A stretch of DNA of 64,000 nt from Collinsella aerofaciens (GTDB taxonomy: Bacteria > Actinomycetota > Coriobacteriia > Coriobacteriales > Coriobacteriaceae), in contig NZ_JADMWW010000003.1 of the NCBI RefSeq assembly GCF_015548375.1, forward strand, positions 62,001-126,000, written 5' to 3'. The notes under the pieces are model-generated. The model ran no database searches. It saw nothing but the letters and a program-made list of their open reading frames with translations, and was not told the origin of the DNA. Shown here one piece after another: positions 52,418 to 62,600 of the stretch; the stretch's first letter is position 1; each line of letters opens with the position of its first letter. Made by a program: the position numbers and the translations under genes.

Positions 52418-52464
52418 GGCCGTAAAAATGGGACAGGTAGCAGCTGATTCAAAATTAAGGTCAA

Positions 52465-52508
52465 TAAATGAAACGACCCCGGTTGCATATTCTGTAACCG
52501 GGGTCGTT
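52465..52508 (-). terminator. Terminator of rlmN
   Basis: AACGACCCCGGTT (52472-52484) and AACCGGGGTCGTT (52496-52508). On the minus strand TTTCATTTATT follows. Confidence 0.8.
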
Positions 52509-52511
52509 CGA

Positions 52512-52527
52512 TGTTTCACATGAAACG
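52512..52527. other. Near-consensus parS before the rlmN 3' end
   Basis: TGTTTCACATGAAACG matches parS at 14 of 16 positions. It lies on the far side of the par operon from the three perfect sites. Confidence 0.7.
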
Positions 52528-52545
52528 TTTTGGGATGCGACTCCC

Positions 52546-53598
52546 CTATGCGTTCTTCTGAACTTTGAAGCGCTGCTTCAGCTGTCCGCAAGCGGCGTCA
52601 ATATCGTTACCACGGGAGTTACGAATCGTGGTCTCGATGCCACGGGACTCAAGACGACGCTGAAGATCCTCAACCTTATGAATCGGCGACGGCTTGAGCG
52701 GGCTACCCTCGATGTCGTTAAGCTGAATGAGGTTAACGTGGCACAGCGTTCCCTCGCAGAAGTCGCAGAGCGCCTGCATTTCGGGATTCGTATCGTTGAC
52801 GCCTTCGATCATGGCATACTCATAGGTCGGGCGGCGGCCGGTTTTCTCGGTGTAGAGCTGAAGCGCTTCGTGAAGGCGAAGCAGCGTGTACTTCTTAACA
52901 CCGGGCATGAGCTTATTGCGCGTCGACTGGATGGCGGAATGCAGGGAAACGGCAAGCGTGAACTGCTCGGGGATGTCGGCAAATTTGCGAATACCGGGAA
53001 TAACGCCGCTGGTAGAGACGGTGAGGTGACGAGCGCCGATACCGATGCCATCGGGGTCGTTGAGGATTCGCAGCGCCTTGAGAACCTCGTCGTAGTTGGC
53101 AAACGGCTCGCCCTGGCCCATGAAGACGACGCTCGTGGCGCGCTCGCCAAAGTCGTTGGATACATGAAGTACCTGGTCGACGATCTCTTGAGCGGTCAGA
53201 GAGCGCTTGAGGCCGTTGAGACCGGTAGCGCAAAAGGCACAGCCCATGCCACAGCCTGCCTGGGTGGAAACGCAGACGGAAAGTTTGTTACGACGGGGCA
53301 TGCCGACGGTCTCGACGGAAACGCCGTCGTGGTACTCGAGCAGATACTTGCGAGAGCCATCTTTGGAAACCTGCTTGGTGAGTTCAGTCGGCGTGTCAAA
53401 GGCAAAAGCCTCTTTAAGCTGCTCGCGGAAAGCCTTGGGAAGGTTGGTCATATCGTCAAACGAACAAACGTTCTTCTCAAAGACCCATTCGATGAGCTGC
53501 TTCGCGCGGAAGGCGGGCTGGCCAAGCTCGGCCACGAGCTCGCGAATATCGTTTTGGCTCAAGTCGCGAATGTCCTGAGATTTAGTCCTGGGATTCAT
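52546..53598 (-). CDS. rlmN: Dual-specificity rRNA/tRNA methyltransferase RlmN
   Basis: 350-residue radical SAM enzyme that methylates C2 of adenine in 23S rRNA A2503 and some tRNAs. CGMGCAFC is the iron-sulfur CxxxCxxC motif (about 115-122); VFMGQGEPFANYD follows, and ACGQL near the C-terminus holds the second catalytic Cys. Transcribed against its neighbours parB and ddl. ATG at 53598. Confidence 0.95.
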   Translation of the reverse strand: MNPRTKSQDIRDLSQNDIRELVAELGQPAFRAKQLIEWVFEKNVCSFDDMTNLPKAFREQLKEAFAFDTPTELTKQVSKDGSRKYLLEYHDGVSVETVGMPRRNKLSVCVSTQAGCGMGCAFCATGLNGLKRSLTAQEIVDQVLHVSNDFGERATSVVFMGQGEPFANYDEVLKALRILNDPDGIGIGARHLTVSTSGVIPGIRKFADIPEQFTLAVSLHSAIQSTRNKLMPGVKKYTLLRLHEALQLYTEKTGRRPTYEYAMIEGVNDTNPEMQALCDFCEGTLCHVNLIQLNDIEGSPLKPSPIHKVEDLQRRLESRGIETTIRNSRGNDIDAACGQLKQRFKVQKNA

Positions 53599-53683
53599 GG
53601 AAGCCTTTCGATTTTGGGGAAACGTAGAGGGTATCGCTACAATATGGTATCAGCTGCAGAAATTATAGAGGAGGAGTCTGCCC

Positions 53684-54649
53684 ATGCCGGGTAAAAGCCT
53701 AGAGAACATGCACGTAGCGGTCTTGGCGGGCGGTCATTCCGCTGAGCGCGAGATCTCGCTCAATTCGGGAAAGAACGTCGTGGTTGCCTTGAAGGAGGCC
53801 GGCTACACTTCGGTGGAGCTGCTCGACACGGCTGCCGATGATTTTATGGTAACCATGGCGACCGGCGGCTTTGACGTGGCGTTTATCGCCATGCACGGTG
53901 CCGGCGGCGAGGATGGCGCCATGCAGGGCGCCATGGAGACCCTGGGTATCCCCTACACGGCCTCGGGCGTGCTTGCCAGCGCCTGCGGTGCCGACAAGGA
54001 GGTCTCTAAGCTCCTGTACGCCAAGGCGGGCATCCCCATTGCCCCCGGCCTCGCGCTCGAGGTGGGCGATGAAGTCGATATCGATCATATCGTCGAGGTT
54101 TGTGGCGAGCGCTGCTTTGTGAAGCCGGCCGTCAACGGTTCCAGCTATGGCATTTCCCTGGTCCATGAGCCCTCCGAGCTGCCCGCGGCAATCGCCAAGG
54201 CGTTTGAGTACGGCGACAAAGTGCTGGTCGAGAAGTGCATCGAGGGTACCGAGATCACCGTCGGCGTGTACGGCGAGGACGACGTGCGCGCTCTGCCGAT
54301 TGTCGAGATTCGTAAGCCCAAGGACTGCGAGTTCTACGATCTGGACGTGAAGTATGTCGACCCTACGGACATCCATCGCATTCCGGCGCAGATTTCACCC
54401 GAGAATTACACTCGCGCTCAGGAGCTTGCCTGCGCTGCTCACAAGGCCCTCGGTTGCCTGGGTATCTCGCGCAGCGACTTTATTGTGAGTGAGGACGGCC
54501 CCGTTATCCTCGAGACCAATACCATTCCCGGCATGACCGATACGTCGCTGTATCCGGATGAGATCCGCCACACCGACGACATGACGTTCCCGCAGGTCTG
54601 TGACAGCCTGATCCGTATGGGCCTTCGTCGAGCGGGCATTGCATGCTAA
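53684..54649 (+). CDS. ddl: D-alanine-D-alanine ligase
   Basis: 321 residues, ATP-grasp enzyme that makes D-Ala-D-Ala for peptidoglycan. VAVLAGGHSAEREISLNSG (N-terminus), FVKPAVNGSSYGISLV (Ser/Tyr substrate loop), and VILETNTIPGMTDTSLYP near the end. YG in the SYG loop and no Phe substitution agree with normal D-Ala-D-Ala rather than D-Ala-D-Lac specificity. GAGGAGG before the ATG. Confidence 0.95.
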   Translation: MPGKSLENMHVAVLAGGHSAEREISLNSGKNVVVALKEAGYTSVELLDTAADDFMVTMATGGFDVAFIAMHGAGGEDGAMQGAMETLGIPYTASGVLASACGADKEVSKLLYAKAGIPIAPGLALEVGDEVDIDHIVEVCGERCFVKPAVNGSSYGISLVHEPSELPAAIAKAFEYGDKVLVEKCIEGTEITVGVYGEDDVRALPIVEIRKPKDCEFYDLDVKYVDPTDIHRIPAQISPENYTRAQELACAAHKALGCLGISRSDFIVSEDGPVILETNTIPGMTDTSLYPDEIRHTDDMTFPQVCDSLIRMGLRRAGIAC

Positions 54650-57537
54650 TCGAGGACGCGGTTTCGTCAGGAACGCCGCAGTTTGTCATCGACTCCTATG
54701 CCACGCTTGCCGAACGCGCCAAAACGCAGTCCTTCGGCCTTATCGAGGAAGATGTGATTGTCCTCGATACCGAGACCACAGGTCTTTCGGTGCAGGACAA
54801 CGAGCTGATCGAGATCTCGGCGGCCCGTCTTTCGGGCCGCGAGATCGTCGACCGCTTCGATACCTTCGTGCATCCCAAGCAGCTGATTCCCGCCGAGATT
54901 ACCGAGCTCACGAGCATTACAAATGCCGATGTGGCAGATGCCCCGTCGGCCGTTGAGGCCGTCGCCGCTCTCGCCGATTTTGTCGGTGGTTGCCCGGTAA
55001 TCGCACATAACGCCACGTTCGACCGCTCGTTTATCGAGTCGGTCAAAGGCGGCGTCAACGTGAGCGATATTTGGATCGATTCGCTGGCGCTGTCGCGCAT
55101 CGCGCTTCCGCGCCTGGCCTCGCACAAGCTGTCTTTTATGGCCGATCTGTTTGGCTGTGACTCGGTATCACACCGTGCCAATGCCGACGTCGACGCCCTG
55201 TGTGGCGTATGGCGCGTGTTGCTCGTGGCACTCACCGACTTGCCCCAGGGCCTCATGGCGCGCCTAGCCGACATGCATCCGGACGTGCCTTGGTCCTATC
55301 GTCCAATCTTCTCATTCTTGGCGGGGCAGAACCCTGGTTCTATCTTCTCTCTCAGCGCCGCTCGTGCTGACGTTCTCAAGGCCGATCGCGCCGACGATCG
55401 GGTGGACGCCGACGAACTGCCGGTACTCAAGATGCCGAGTCGTGAGGAGATTGAGGCAGACTATGCGCCAGGTGGCCTGGTCAATCGCATGTATCCCACC
55501 TACGAGCCGCGTGATGAGCAGATCGCGATGGCGCTCGAGGTCCGCGATGCGCTGGTCACGGGCACTCATCGTGTAATTGAGGCGGGCACGGGCGTCGGCA
55601 AATCGATGGCCTATCTGGTGCCTTTTGCCGAGGCAGCACGCCGTAACAACATCACGGTTGGTATTGCGACCAAATCGAACAATCTTGCCGACCAGCTCAT
55701 GTACCATGAGCTGCCAAAACTTGCCGAGCAACTGGACGGTGGCCTGTCATTTTGCGCTCTCAAGGGCTATGACCACTATCCGTGCCTGCGCAAGCTTGAG
55801 CGCATGAGCCGCGGCCAGGTCGAGATTACCACCAAGCGCGATCCGGCGGACACGCTCACGGCGGTCGCGGTCATTATGGCGTACGTCTGCCAATCAGCCG
55901 ATGGCGACCTCGACTCGCTCGGCATTCGGTGGCGCAGCGTCAACCGCCCCGACTTTACGACGGCCTCGCGCGAGTGTGCTCGTCGCCTCTGCCCGTTTTT
56001 CCCTGATAAATGTTTGGTCCACGGCGCTCGCCGTCGTGCAGCGCATGCCGACGTGGTGGTCACCAACCATTCCCTGCTGTTCCGCAATGTCGCGGCCGAG
56101 GGCAGGATTTTACCTCCGATTCGTCATTGGGTAATCGACGAGGCCCATTCCGTCGAGCGCGAGGCGCGCCGTCAGTGGGCGCGCGTGGTGTCGGCGGACG
56201 AATCACGCGTTCTGTTTGAGCGCCTGGGTGGCTCGAGCACCGGTGCGCTAAGCCAGGTTTCCCGTGATTTGGCAACCTCCGAGGGCTCTACGCTCTATCT
56301 GGGCCTTACTGCCAAGGCGACGTCGACGGTTGCGCGCGCGAGCATGGCAATCGCCGACGTGTTCGATGGCGTTCGCGAGCTCGGCCGCCGTGCCCGTGGG
56401 GGTTATGACAATGCCAATCTATGGATTGGCCCCGAGCTGCGCGAATCTGACGACTGGCATGATTTCTTACCGTCGGCCTACGCTGCCATCGATGCATTGG
56501 AACAAGCTGACAAGAGCGTCGACGCGCTGGTGCAGGCTGTCGCCGCCGACAAGCCCGAGGTTGTTGTCGACCTGGGCGATATCTCGCGCCGCCTGCACGA
56601 GCTGGCCGAGAACCTCAAACTCATCATCGACGGCACCGATGAACACTACGTGTATTCGCTGCAGGTCAATCGCAGGTTGCGTGCCGGCGGAGAGTCAATG
56701 ACCGCAGAGCGCATCGACATTGGCGAGGCCTTGGCAACCGAGTGGCTGCCCGAGGTTCACACGGCTATCTTTGCCTCGGCGACCATGACGGTGTCCAAAA
56801 GCTTTGAACACTTTAACCACGCGGTCGGCCTCGATCGCATCGGTGCTTCGACATCCTCATCGCTGCACTTGGACTCGAGCTACGACTTTGATTCGAACAT
56901 GGCTGTAGTCGTTGCGGGCGATATACCCGATCCGCGCGATCGTGAGAGCTATCTTACGGCGCTCGAGCGCGTGCTGGTCGACGCCCATCTTGCCATGGGC
57001 GGATCGGTGCTCACGCTGTTCACCAATCGGCGCGACATGGAAGACCTGTACACCCGCGTTGAGCCCAAGATGGCCCGTGCGGGTCTGGAACTCAACTGCC
57101 AGCAGCGCAACTCATCTCCCCGTCGCCTGCGCGACCGGTTTATCAGCGAGCCGACTTCATCGCTTTTTGCGCTTAAGGCCTTCTGGGAGGGATTCGACGC
57201 CAGCGGCGAGACGCTGCGCTGCGTCATCATTCCCAAGCTGCCGTTCTCGAGCCCCACGGACCCGCTCTCGTGCGAGCGCAACCTGCGCGAAGACCGCGCT
57301 TGGGCGCGCTATTCGCTGCCCGAGGCGGTGCTCGAGGTCAAGCAGGCGGCTGGCCGCCTTATCCGCTCGTCGACCGATTGCGGCGTGCTGATTCTGGCCG
57401 ACCCGCGCCTGGTGACGAAGGGCTACGGAAAGAAGTTCTTAACGTCGCTGCCCACGAGCTCCTACCAGCGCATCGAATCGGCGCAGATCGGGCACTATCT
57501 GCAACTGTGGCGTGCACGCCACGAGCGGCGGCGCTAA
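54643..57537 (+). CDS. DnaQ-type exonuclease fused to a DinG-type helicase
   Basis: 964 residues. N-terminal DEDDh 3'-5' exonuclease (about 35-195): VLDTETTGL, VIAHNATFDRSF, HRANADVDAL with the catalytic His and Asp. Then an XPD/DinG-like superfamily 2 helicase: EAGTGVGKSMAYL (Walker A), four Cys in CARRLCPFF plus flanks that may hold Fe-S, VIDEAHSVE box, and LKQAAGRLIRS near the end. It resembles Firmicutes DinG, where exonuclease and helicase are also fused. It overlaps ddl by seven bases and converges with the WYL gene, the stop codons overlapping by four. Confidence 0.9.
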   Translation: MLIEDAVSSGTPQFVIDSYATLAERAKTQSFGLIEEDVIVLDTETTGLSVQDNELIEISAARLSGREIVDRFDTFVHPKQLIPAEITELTSITNADVADAPSAVEAVAALADFVGGCPVIAHNATFDRSFIESVKGGVNVSDIWIDSLALSRIALPRLASHKLSFMADLFGCDSVSHRANADVDALCGVWRVLLVALTDLPQGLMARLADMHPDVPWSYRPIFSFLAGQNPGSIFSLSAARADVLKADRADDRVDADELPVLKMPSREEIEADYAPGGLVNRMYPTYEPRDEQIAMALEVRDALVTGTHRVIEAGTGVGKSMAYLVPFAEAARRNNITVGIATKSNNLADQLMYHELPKLAEQLDGGLSFCALKGYDHYPCLRKLERMSRGQVEITTKRDPADTLTAVAVIMAYVCQSADGDLDSLGIRWRSVNRPDFTTASRECARRLCPFFPDKCLVHGARRRAAHADVVVTNHSLLFRNVAAEGRILPPIRHWVIDEAHSVEREARRQWARVVSADESRVLFERLGGSSTGALSQVSRDLATSEGSTLYLGLTAKATSTVARASMAIADVFDGVRELGRRARGGYDNANLWIGPELRESDDWHDFLPSAYAAIDALEQADKSVDALVQAVAADKPEVVVDLGDISRRLHELAENLKLIIDGTDEHYVYSLQVNRRLRAGGESMTAERIDIGEALATEWLPEVHTAIFASATMTVSKSFEHFNHAVGLDRIGASTSSSLHLDSSYDFDSNMAVVVAGDIPDPRDRESYLTALERVLVDAHLAMGGSVLTLFTNRRDMEDLYTRVEPKMARAGLELNCQQRNSSPRRLRDRFISEPTSSLFALKAFWEGFDASGETLRCVIIPKLPFSSPTDPLSCERNLREDRAWARYSLPEAVLEVKQAAGRLIRSSTDCGVLILADPRLVTKGYGKKFLTSLPTSSYQRIESAQIGHYLQLWRARHERRR

Positions 57538-58451
57538 AGCGGACAAACGAGGGTTTTTGCCATATCGCACAGACGCTTTGACAGGGCGGGGTCATCCAAG
57601 ATGCGGATGGCTCCGCCCGCTGCGATTACCTGGCTCAGTAGCCAACGCTCGGAGCCGTAATGCACGGTTACCATTGCCATGTCTGCCCCGCTGCGCTCGA
57701 TTAGGGTGATGCCGGCCCAGTCCAGATGTTCCGCCATATTGAATGGCATCAAGAGCTTTGCGCTACGCTGCGTCCGGGCAAGGGAATCGTGGAGGGATGC
57801 GACGTCCGGTGCGTGAGACACGACGGAGTCTTCCGTCAAGGTGAGTCCCTCGATTTTATCCATGCGATAGGTGCGCTGCTCATCGACTGCGATGTCCCAG
57901 GCAATCAAGTATGTTTGGTCGCCGTTTGCCGTAATGCGCAAGGGGTCGACCAGACGCTCGCGTGGCCGTGCATCGTCCATCGAGCGATACGAGATGCGGC
58001 AGCGAACGCCGTCCTGAATGGCGCAGCTCAGCTGCTGCCAGTGCGACCCGTGGTTGACGGTGTCAAAGACGCGCTGGTTATAGCCGAGCTCTTCGGGTAG
58101 AAGAGCATGCCGAATCCGGGCTGCCGTCTGTGGCTCGATCCCCAACGATTCAAGTTCGTGGTTGAGCACAGCGCCCTCGGCGGCACTCAGGCGCAACGGT
58201 AGAACATGCCCGGCGTCGCCGGTGAGGACCACACGCTCGCCGCGGCATTCGCAGATGATGCGCGCGCCCGATTCTCGGTCCGCGAGCGTCGAGACGATCT
58301 CGAGAATCTCGTCGAGCGACACCCCTGTGATGTCAAAGCGGCTGCAAATCTCGGCTCGTGTCATGCCGCTCTCGCCGGCGGCGTAGAGGGCCTCCATGAT
58401 GTCGATGGCGCGCGAGAGTCTCTGCTCGCTGGTGAGTTTACGCACGGGCAT
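57534..58451 (-). CDS. WYL-domain regulator, second of a pair
   Basis: 305 residues: N-terminal winged helix (RLSRAIDIMEALYAAGESGMTRAEICSRF), WYL core (about 145-225; RCRISYRSMDDARPRERLVDPLRI, YLIAWD) and a C-terminal extension. The ATG overlaps the end of the upstream WYL gene by 14 bases. Paired, overlapping WYL genes resemble PafB-PafC, the mycobacterial regulator that turns on DNA repair in response to single-stranded DNA. The classic WYL triad is only partly retained here (YLIAWD). Confidence 0.83.
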   Translation of the reverse strand: MPVRKLTSEQRLSRAIDIMEALYAAGESGMTRAEICSRFDITGVSLDEILEIVSTLADRESGARIICECRGERVVLTGDAGHVLPLRLSAAEGAVLNHELESLGIEPQTAARIRHALLPEELGYNQRVFDTVNHGSHWQQLSCAIQDGVRCRISYRSMDDARPRERLVDPLRITANGDQTYLIAWDIAVDEQRTYRMDKIEGLTLTEDSVVSHAPDVASLHDSLARTQRSAKLLMPFNMAEHLDWAGITLIERSGADMAMVTVHYGSERWLLSQVIAAGGAIRILDDPALSKRLCDMAKTLVCPL

Positions 58452-59460
58452 GCTCGTGCACCGTCCTTTCAATGAGGCGGTTCCACGCCTGCTTGAGCGA
58501 TTTGGGGGCCACGGGCCTCATGCCGTCCACGGCGTGGGCCATGCAAAATGAGGCGGCGGCTTCAAGGTCACGCACGTCAACGGTCCAGGTCCATCCCGCA
58601 TCGGTGTGTGCGAGCTCACCTCGCCCGCGCGTGAGGCCGTTGATCATATCGATCTGCGTCTGAGGGGCGAACGAGAACGTGGCTGCAACGGGCGGTCGGT
58701 CGGCAAAATCGAATTCAAAGAACAGATAGTCGTTGAGATTGAAGTCCGCAGGGATGGCGTAGGCCTTCGAAGGACGCCAAGCGCGAACGATACGGTCGCA
58801 GCGGAATGTCCTGATGCCGTCGGTGACATTGTCGAGGCCGCAGAAGTACGCCACGCCCTCGCGTTCGAACATGCCGTAGACGCAGACGGTACGTTCTTTC
58901 TGCTCGCCGCGTCCGTTCTGATATAAAAATCGCAGCGCGCATCGCTCGGCAAAGGCGCTCCATACCGCATCGACGGTGGGAGAGCGGCGGATTGGTGCTT
59001 CGTCCACCGTCGTCCTACCGGTGAGATAGGCAATCTTGGAGCGAATATCGGCAAGCGGTGCGGCAAAAGTTGATGAGCCGGCCGCTAGTGTCTGGTCGAT
59101 GGCGTTGAGCAGGATATCGGCGTCGTCTGCGGTGATGAGGCCGCCTGCTGCAAAGGTGTGCTCGCGGTCGATTGTCCACGAGCTTTCCTCGGTCTCCTGC
59201 GCACCGGCGGGGCGAACCTCCTTGATTAAGATGCCACGCTCGAGCAGTTTGTCACGATCGCGCCGAAACTTGCGCTTATCCGAGTCGATATTGCCCGAGC
59301 CATATCCCAAGTCAGAATCCAAGACGATCTGCTCGGTCGTCAGCGGTTCGGGGGAGCTGTTGAGCACAAAGAAAAGATTGAGGATGCGCTGAGCCGTTTT
59401 ATCGAAACCGGGCTCCGAATTCCCCTTTTTAATTGTCGCGGTCGCGTCGCTTGCCGTCAT
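58438..59460 (-). CDS. WYL-domain regulator, first of a pair
   Basis: 340 residues. Winged helix with LTTEQIVLDSDLGYGSGNIDSDKRKFRRDRDKLLERGILI, then a WYL domain (about 175-255; CALRFLYQNGRGEQKERTV, VAYFCGLDNVTDGIRTFRCDRI) and a WCX-like C-terminal extension. Translation is coupled to the next gene by a 14-base overlap, so the two proteins probably work together. No proteasome (prcBA) genes are seen here, unlike the usual pafBC site. Confidence 0.83.
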   Translation of the reverse strand: MTASDATATIKKGNSEPGFDKTAQRILNLFFVLNSSPEPLTTEQIVLDSDLGYGSGNIDSDKRKFRRDRDKLLERGILIKEVRPAGAQETEESSWTIDREHTFAAGGLITADDADILLNAIDQTLAAGSSTFAAPLADIRSKIAYLTGRTTVDEAPIRRSPTVDAVWSAFAERCALRFLYQNGRGEQKERTVCVYGMFEREGVAYFCGLDNVTDGIRTFRCDRIVRAWRPSKAYAIPADFNLNDYLFFEFDFADRPPVAATFSFAPQTQIDMINGLTRGRGELAHTDAGWTWTVDVRDLEAAASFCMAHAVDGMRPVAPKSLKQAWNRLIERTVHEHARA

Positions 59461-59658
59461 AGAGTCCTCGCATGAGAAGGTGGTTTGCTGCCATGATTTT
59501 AGTCCGATATGGAGATTAGGCTATATCCTTGTCCGCTCGAGGCGTTAAGATGGCCCGAATTCGGTCGTTTGCGCTCGCTCGGGGTATACTTTCGACTATA
59601 TACGGTTCTAATGTGCATGCATTGGGCCTATTTGTCGGATTATGGATGTGGAGCGCAC

Positions 59659-62600
59659 ATGGCGAACACCCAGAACTATATTAACCACCTGCTGCAGAAC
59701 ACCGGCATTACGCCGGCATGCAGCGAAGAAGAGCGCTTGGCTGCCGAGGATATCGCTCAGATCTTCCGCAACCACGGCTTTGACCCCGAGGTTCAGGAGT
59801 TCAATGCCCCGGCGCCCAGTAGATTGGCATTTGCCGTTACCGGTATTCTTGCGTTTGCCGGCGCCCTGCTGATGGGCATCGGCGGCGGTATCGGCTTGGT
59901 CGGCACCTTGCTGGCCATTGTCGGCGCCGTTCTTTACGTGCTCGAGCGCACGGGCCACCCCGTGGTTTCGCGCCTGGGCAAGACGGGCGTGAGCCAAAAT
60001 GTCATCGCCTACCACAAGGCCTCGGGCCCGCTCGCGTCTCCGCGCAACCGCCCGGTGGTCGTTGTCGCACACTACGACTCTCCCCGTGCTGAGCTGCTCG
60101 CCCGCGAGCCCTATGCTTCGTATCGTGCGCTCATCGCCAAGTTGTTGCCCGTTGCCACGATTGCCCCTGCTGCCGTTGCCATCCTGCGTATCCTGCCGCT
60201 CCCCGGCGCGCTCAAGGTTCTGCTGTGGATTGTCGCGATCCTCGCTTCCCTCGTTGCACTTGCCAACGCGGCAAACATCATCTCTAACCGCCACGTTCTT
60301 CCCTATACGTCCGGCGCGGTGTGCAACAAGTCTTCTGTCGCCGCTATGCTCGGCGTTATGGACAACGTTGCTCCCTTCCAGGGCGAGAACGAGTTTCCCG
60401 ACGATGTTCCGTTCGATACCTATTTTGGGGAGCAGAAACGTCGTGCCGAGGAAATGGCGCGCGCGGCGGCGGAGTATGCCGCGACCCAGCAGCAAAACGA
60501 CTACGGCAACACCATCGAGTACGAAGAGCCTACCTACGCCGAGGACGAGTTCGGTCAGCCGATTGCTCCCGACGCTCAAACCGAGCCCGAACAGGGCGAG
60601 GCTTTTGACGAGCAGATTGAGGGCTTTGAGGGTGCGTCTGCCGACGAGACGCTGATTGGCGCCATCGTGCCCGAGGATCAGAATCAGGCTGTCCAGGCCG
60701 AAGAGTTCAATGACGAGGTTCCCGCTGCTGAGCCGGCGGAGGAGCCTGCCGCGGCCGAGCCCGAGCCCAAGCTCTATCGCAACGCCGCCGGCAACATTCG
60801 CTTTGGTTCGGATGCCATCCGTGCACTCGGAATGCTTCCCGAGTCCTGCACGCTCGATTACGAGGAGGGCGAGGAGCCGACGTTTGAGCCCGAGCCTGCG
60901 CCCGTTGTCACTGCGGATGATGAGTCTGCCGCGGTTACCGCTGCCGTTGCCGAGCCCGAGGCGGTGTCCGCGATCGATCCCGCGGCAGGACTGGACATTT
61001 TGGCTCCCGCCGCGCCGGCGCAAGACGTTGCGGACGAGTCTGACGACGATTACGTTGAACAGCCGAGGCGCGTGTCTTACGAGAGCGATACTGATTTCTC
61101 GGCCGAGATTCCCGCGGCAACGCCGCATGCCGACATTGCATCCGCGTTCTCTTCGATTGGCGCCAGCGCTTCCAACTTCTTTAAGGGTGCGCTTGCAAAG
61201 GGCAGGAAATTTGTCGACGATTTCGAGGAGAAGCGCGCTGCCGCACGCGAGGCTGCCGAGCAGGAGGCTATCGCTCAGCAGCAGGCAGCCGAGGCGGCAC
61301 GTGAGCGCGCGGCGCAAGAGTTCGAGCAGAACGAGGCTATGCAGTCCGGGCCCGTCGACGCTGCCGAAGCTACGACGTCCTTTGAGTCCCAGCAACCGAC
61401 GTCAGCGGATGTTGTTGAGGTAACAACGTCTTTCGAGGCTCAGCAGCACGTCGATAGCACCATGTCGTTTGATGCCGCGCAGTTCGATTCCACGATAACG
61501 TTTGAAAAGCAAGGCACCGCAATTGCCGCGCCCCTTCCTGTTTCCGATGAGCAGGGCGACGCGGCAGACGATGACGAGCCCATTGATGCTGCCGAGGACG
61601 AGTCCGTCGAGGCCAACTCTGACGAAGAGCAATACGCGGCAGCCGATCAAGGTGATTCGACCGAGGTCGAGCAGGAGGAAGTGCCTGCGGTTTCCGAGAC
61701 TCCCGAGACGGATGAGTCGAGGCCTTACTCCACGCAGATTTTCACCATGCCGACCCCGAGTGGTTCCGGTGCCACGGTTGCCAATGTTGCTCCCACCCAG
61801 GACGAAACGGTCGATTCCCTTATGGCCCAGATTTCCTCCCAGGCATCGCCGCGTCCGCAGATAAATGTTCCCGATCCGGCGTCGGCACCGTCGCCTGCAC
61901 CTTCCTCGTCTCCGCTGGCTTCGGTCCCCGATCCGTCGCTGCCGTCTATGAGGCAGGCAAACGTTGCGTCTCGCACGTCGCTGTTCGACCTTCCCGATCC
62001 CTCTGCCCAGGTCAACGACCCCTTTGCTACTGCCCAGGGTCCCGAACCCACATCGGCACCCGTTGCGCCTTCTATGCCCGTTGCGTCGGGCGCGCAGCCG
62101 ATCGAGACCATTTCGGCTCCCGCCCCAGCGGCACCCAAGTCTCGCAAACGCGGCCTGGGTGGCCTGTTCGGTTGTAAAAGGAAAAACGAGCAGGACAGCA
62201 TGAGTGATTGGCTGGGCGTCGAAGACGATTACGATGCCAAGAAGTCCGGTCGCGGTATCGGTTCGTGGGATAACTTCGAGGACGATAACGATGGCTGGAA
62301 GGGCGGCGCTACGTCTTCCGATGGCGCTTCTTCCGAAGATATGCTCTCGGCTGTCGCCTCTATGGGCGATGATGAGCTGCTCGGTCACGATATCTGGTTT
62401 GTGGCAACGGGCGCCTCGGATTGTGATGGCGCCGGCATGAAGGCCTTCTTGGCTTCGCATCGCGATAAGCTCCGCGGCGTATTCTTCATCAATCTTGAAT
62501 CCGTCGGCGCCGGTAGGCTTTCGGTGGTGACGGTCGAGGGCGAACAGCAGCTGCTCAAGGGCGATCGCCGCATCATGAACCTGGTCAGCAAGGTGTGCAA

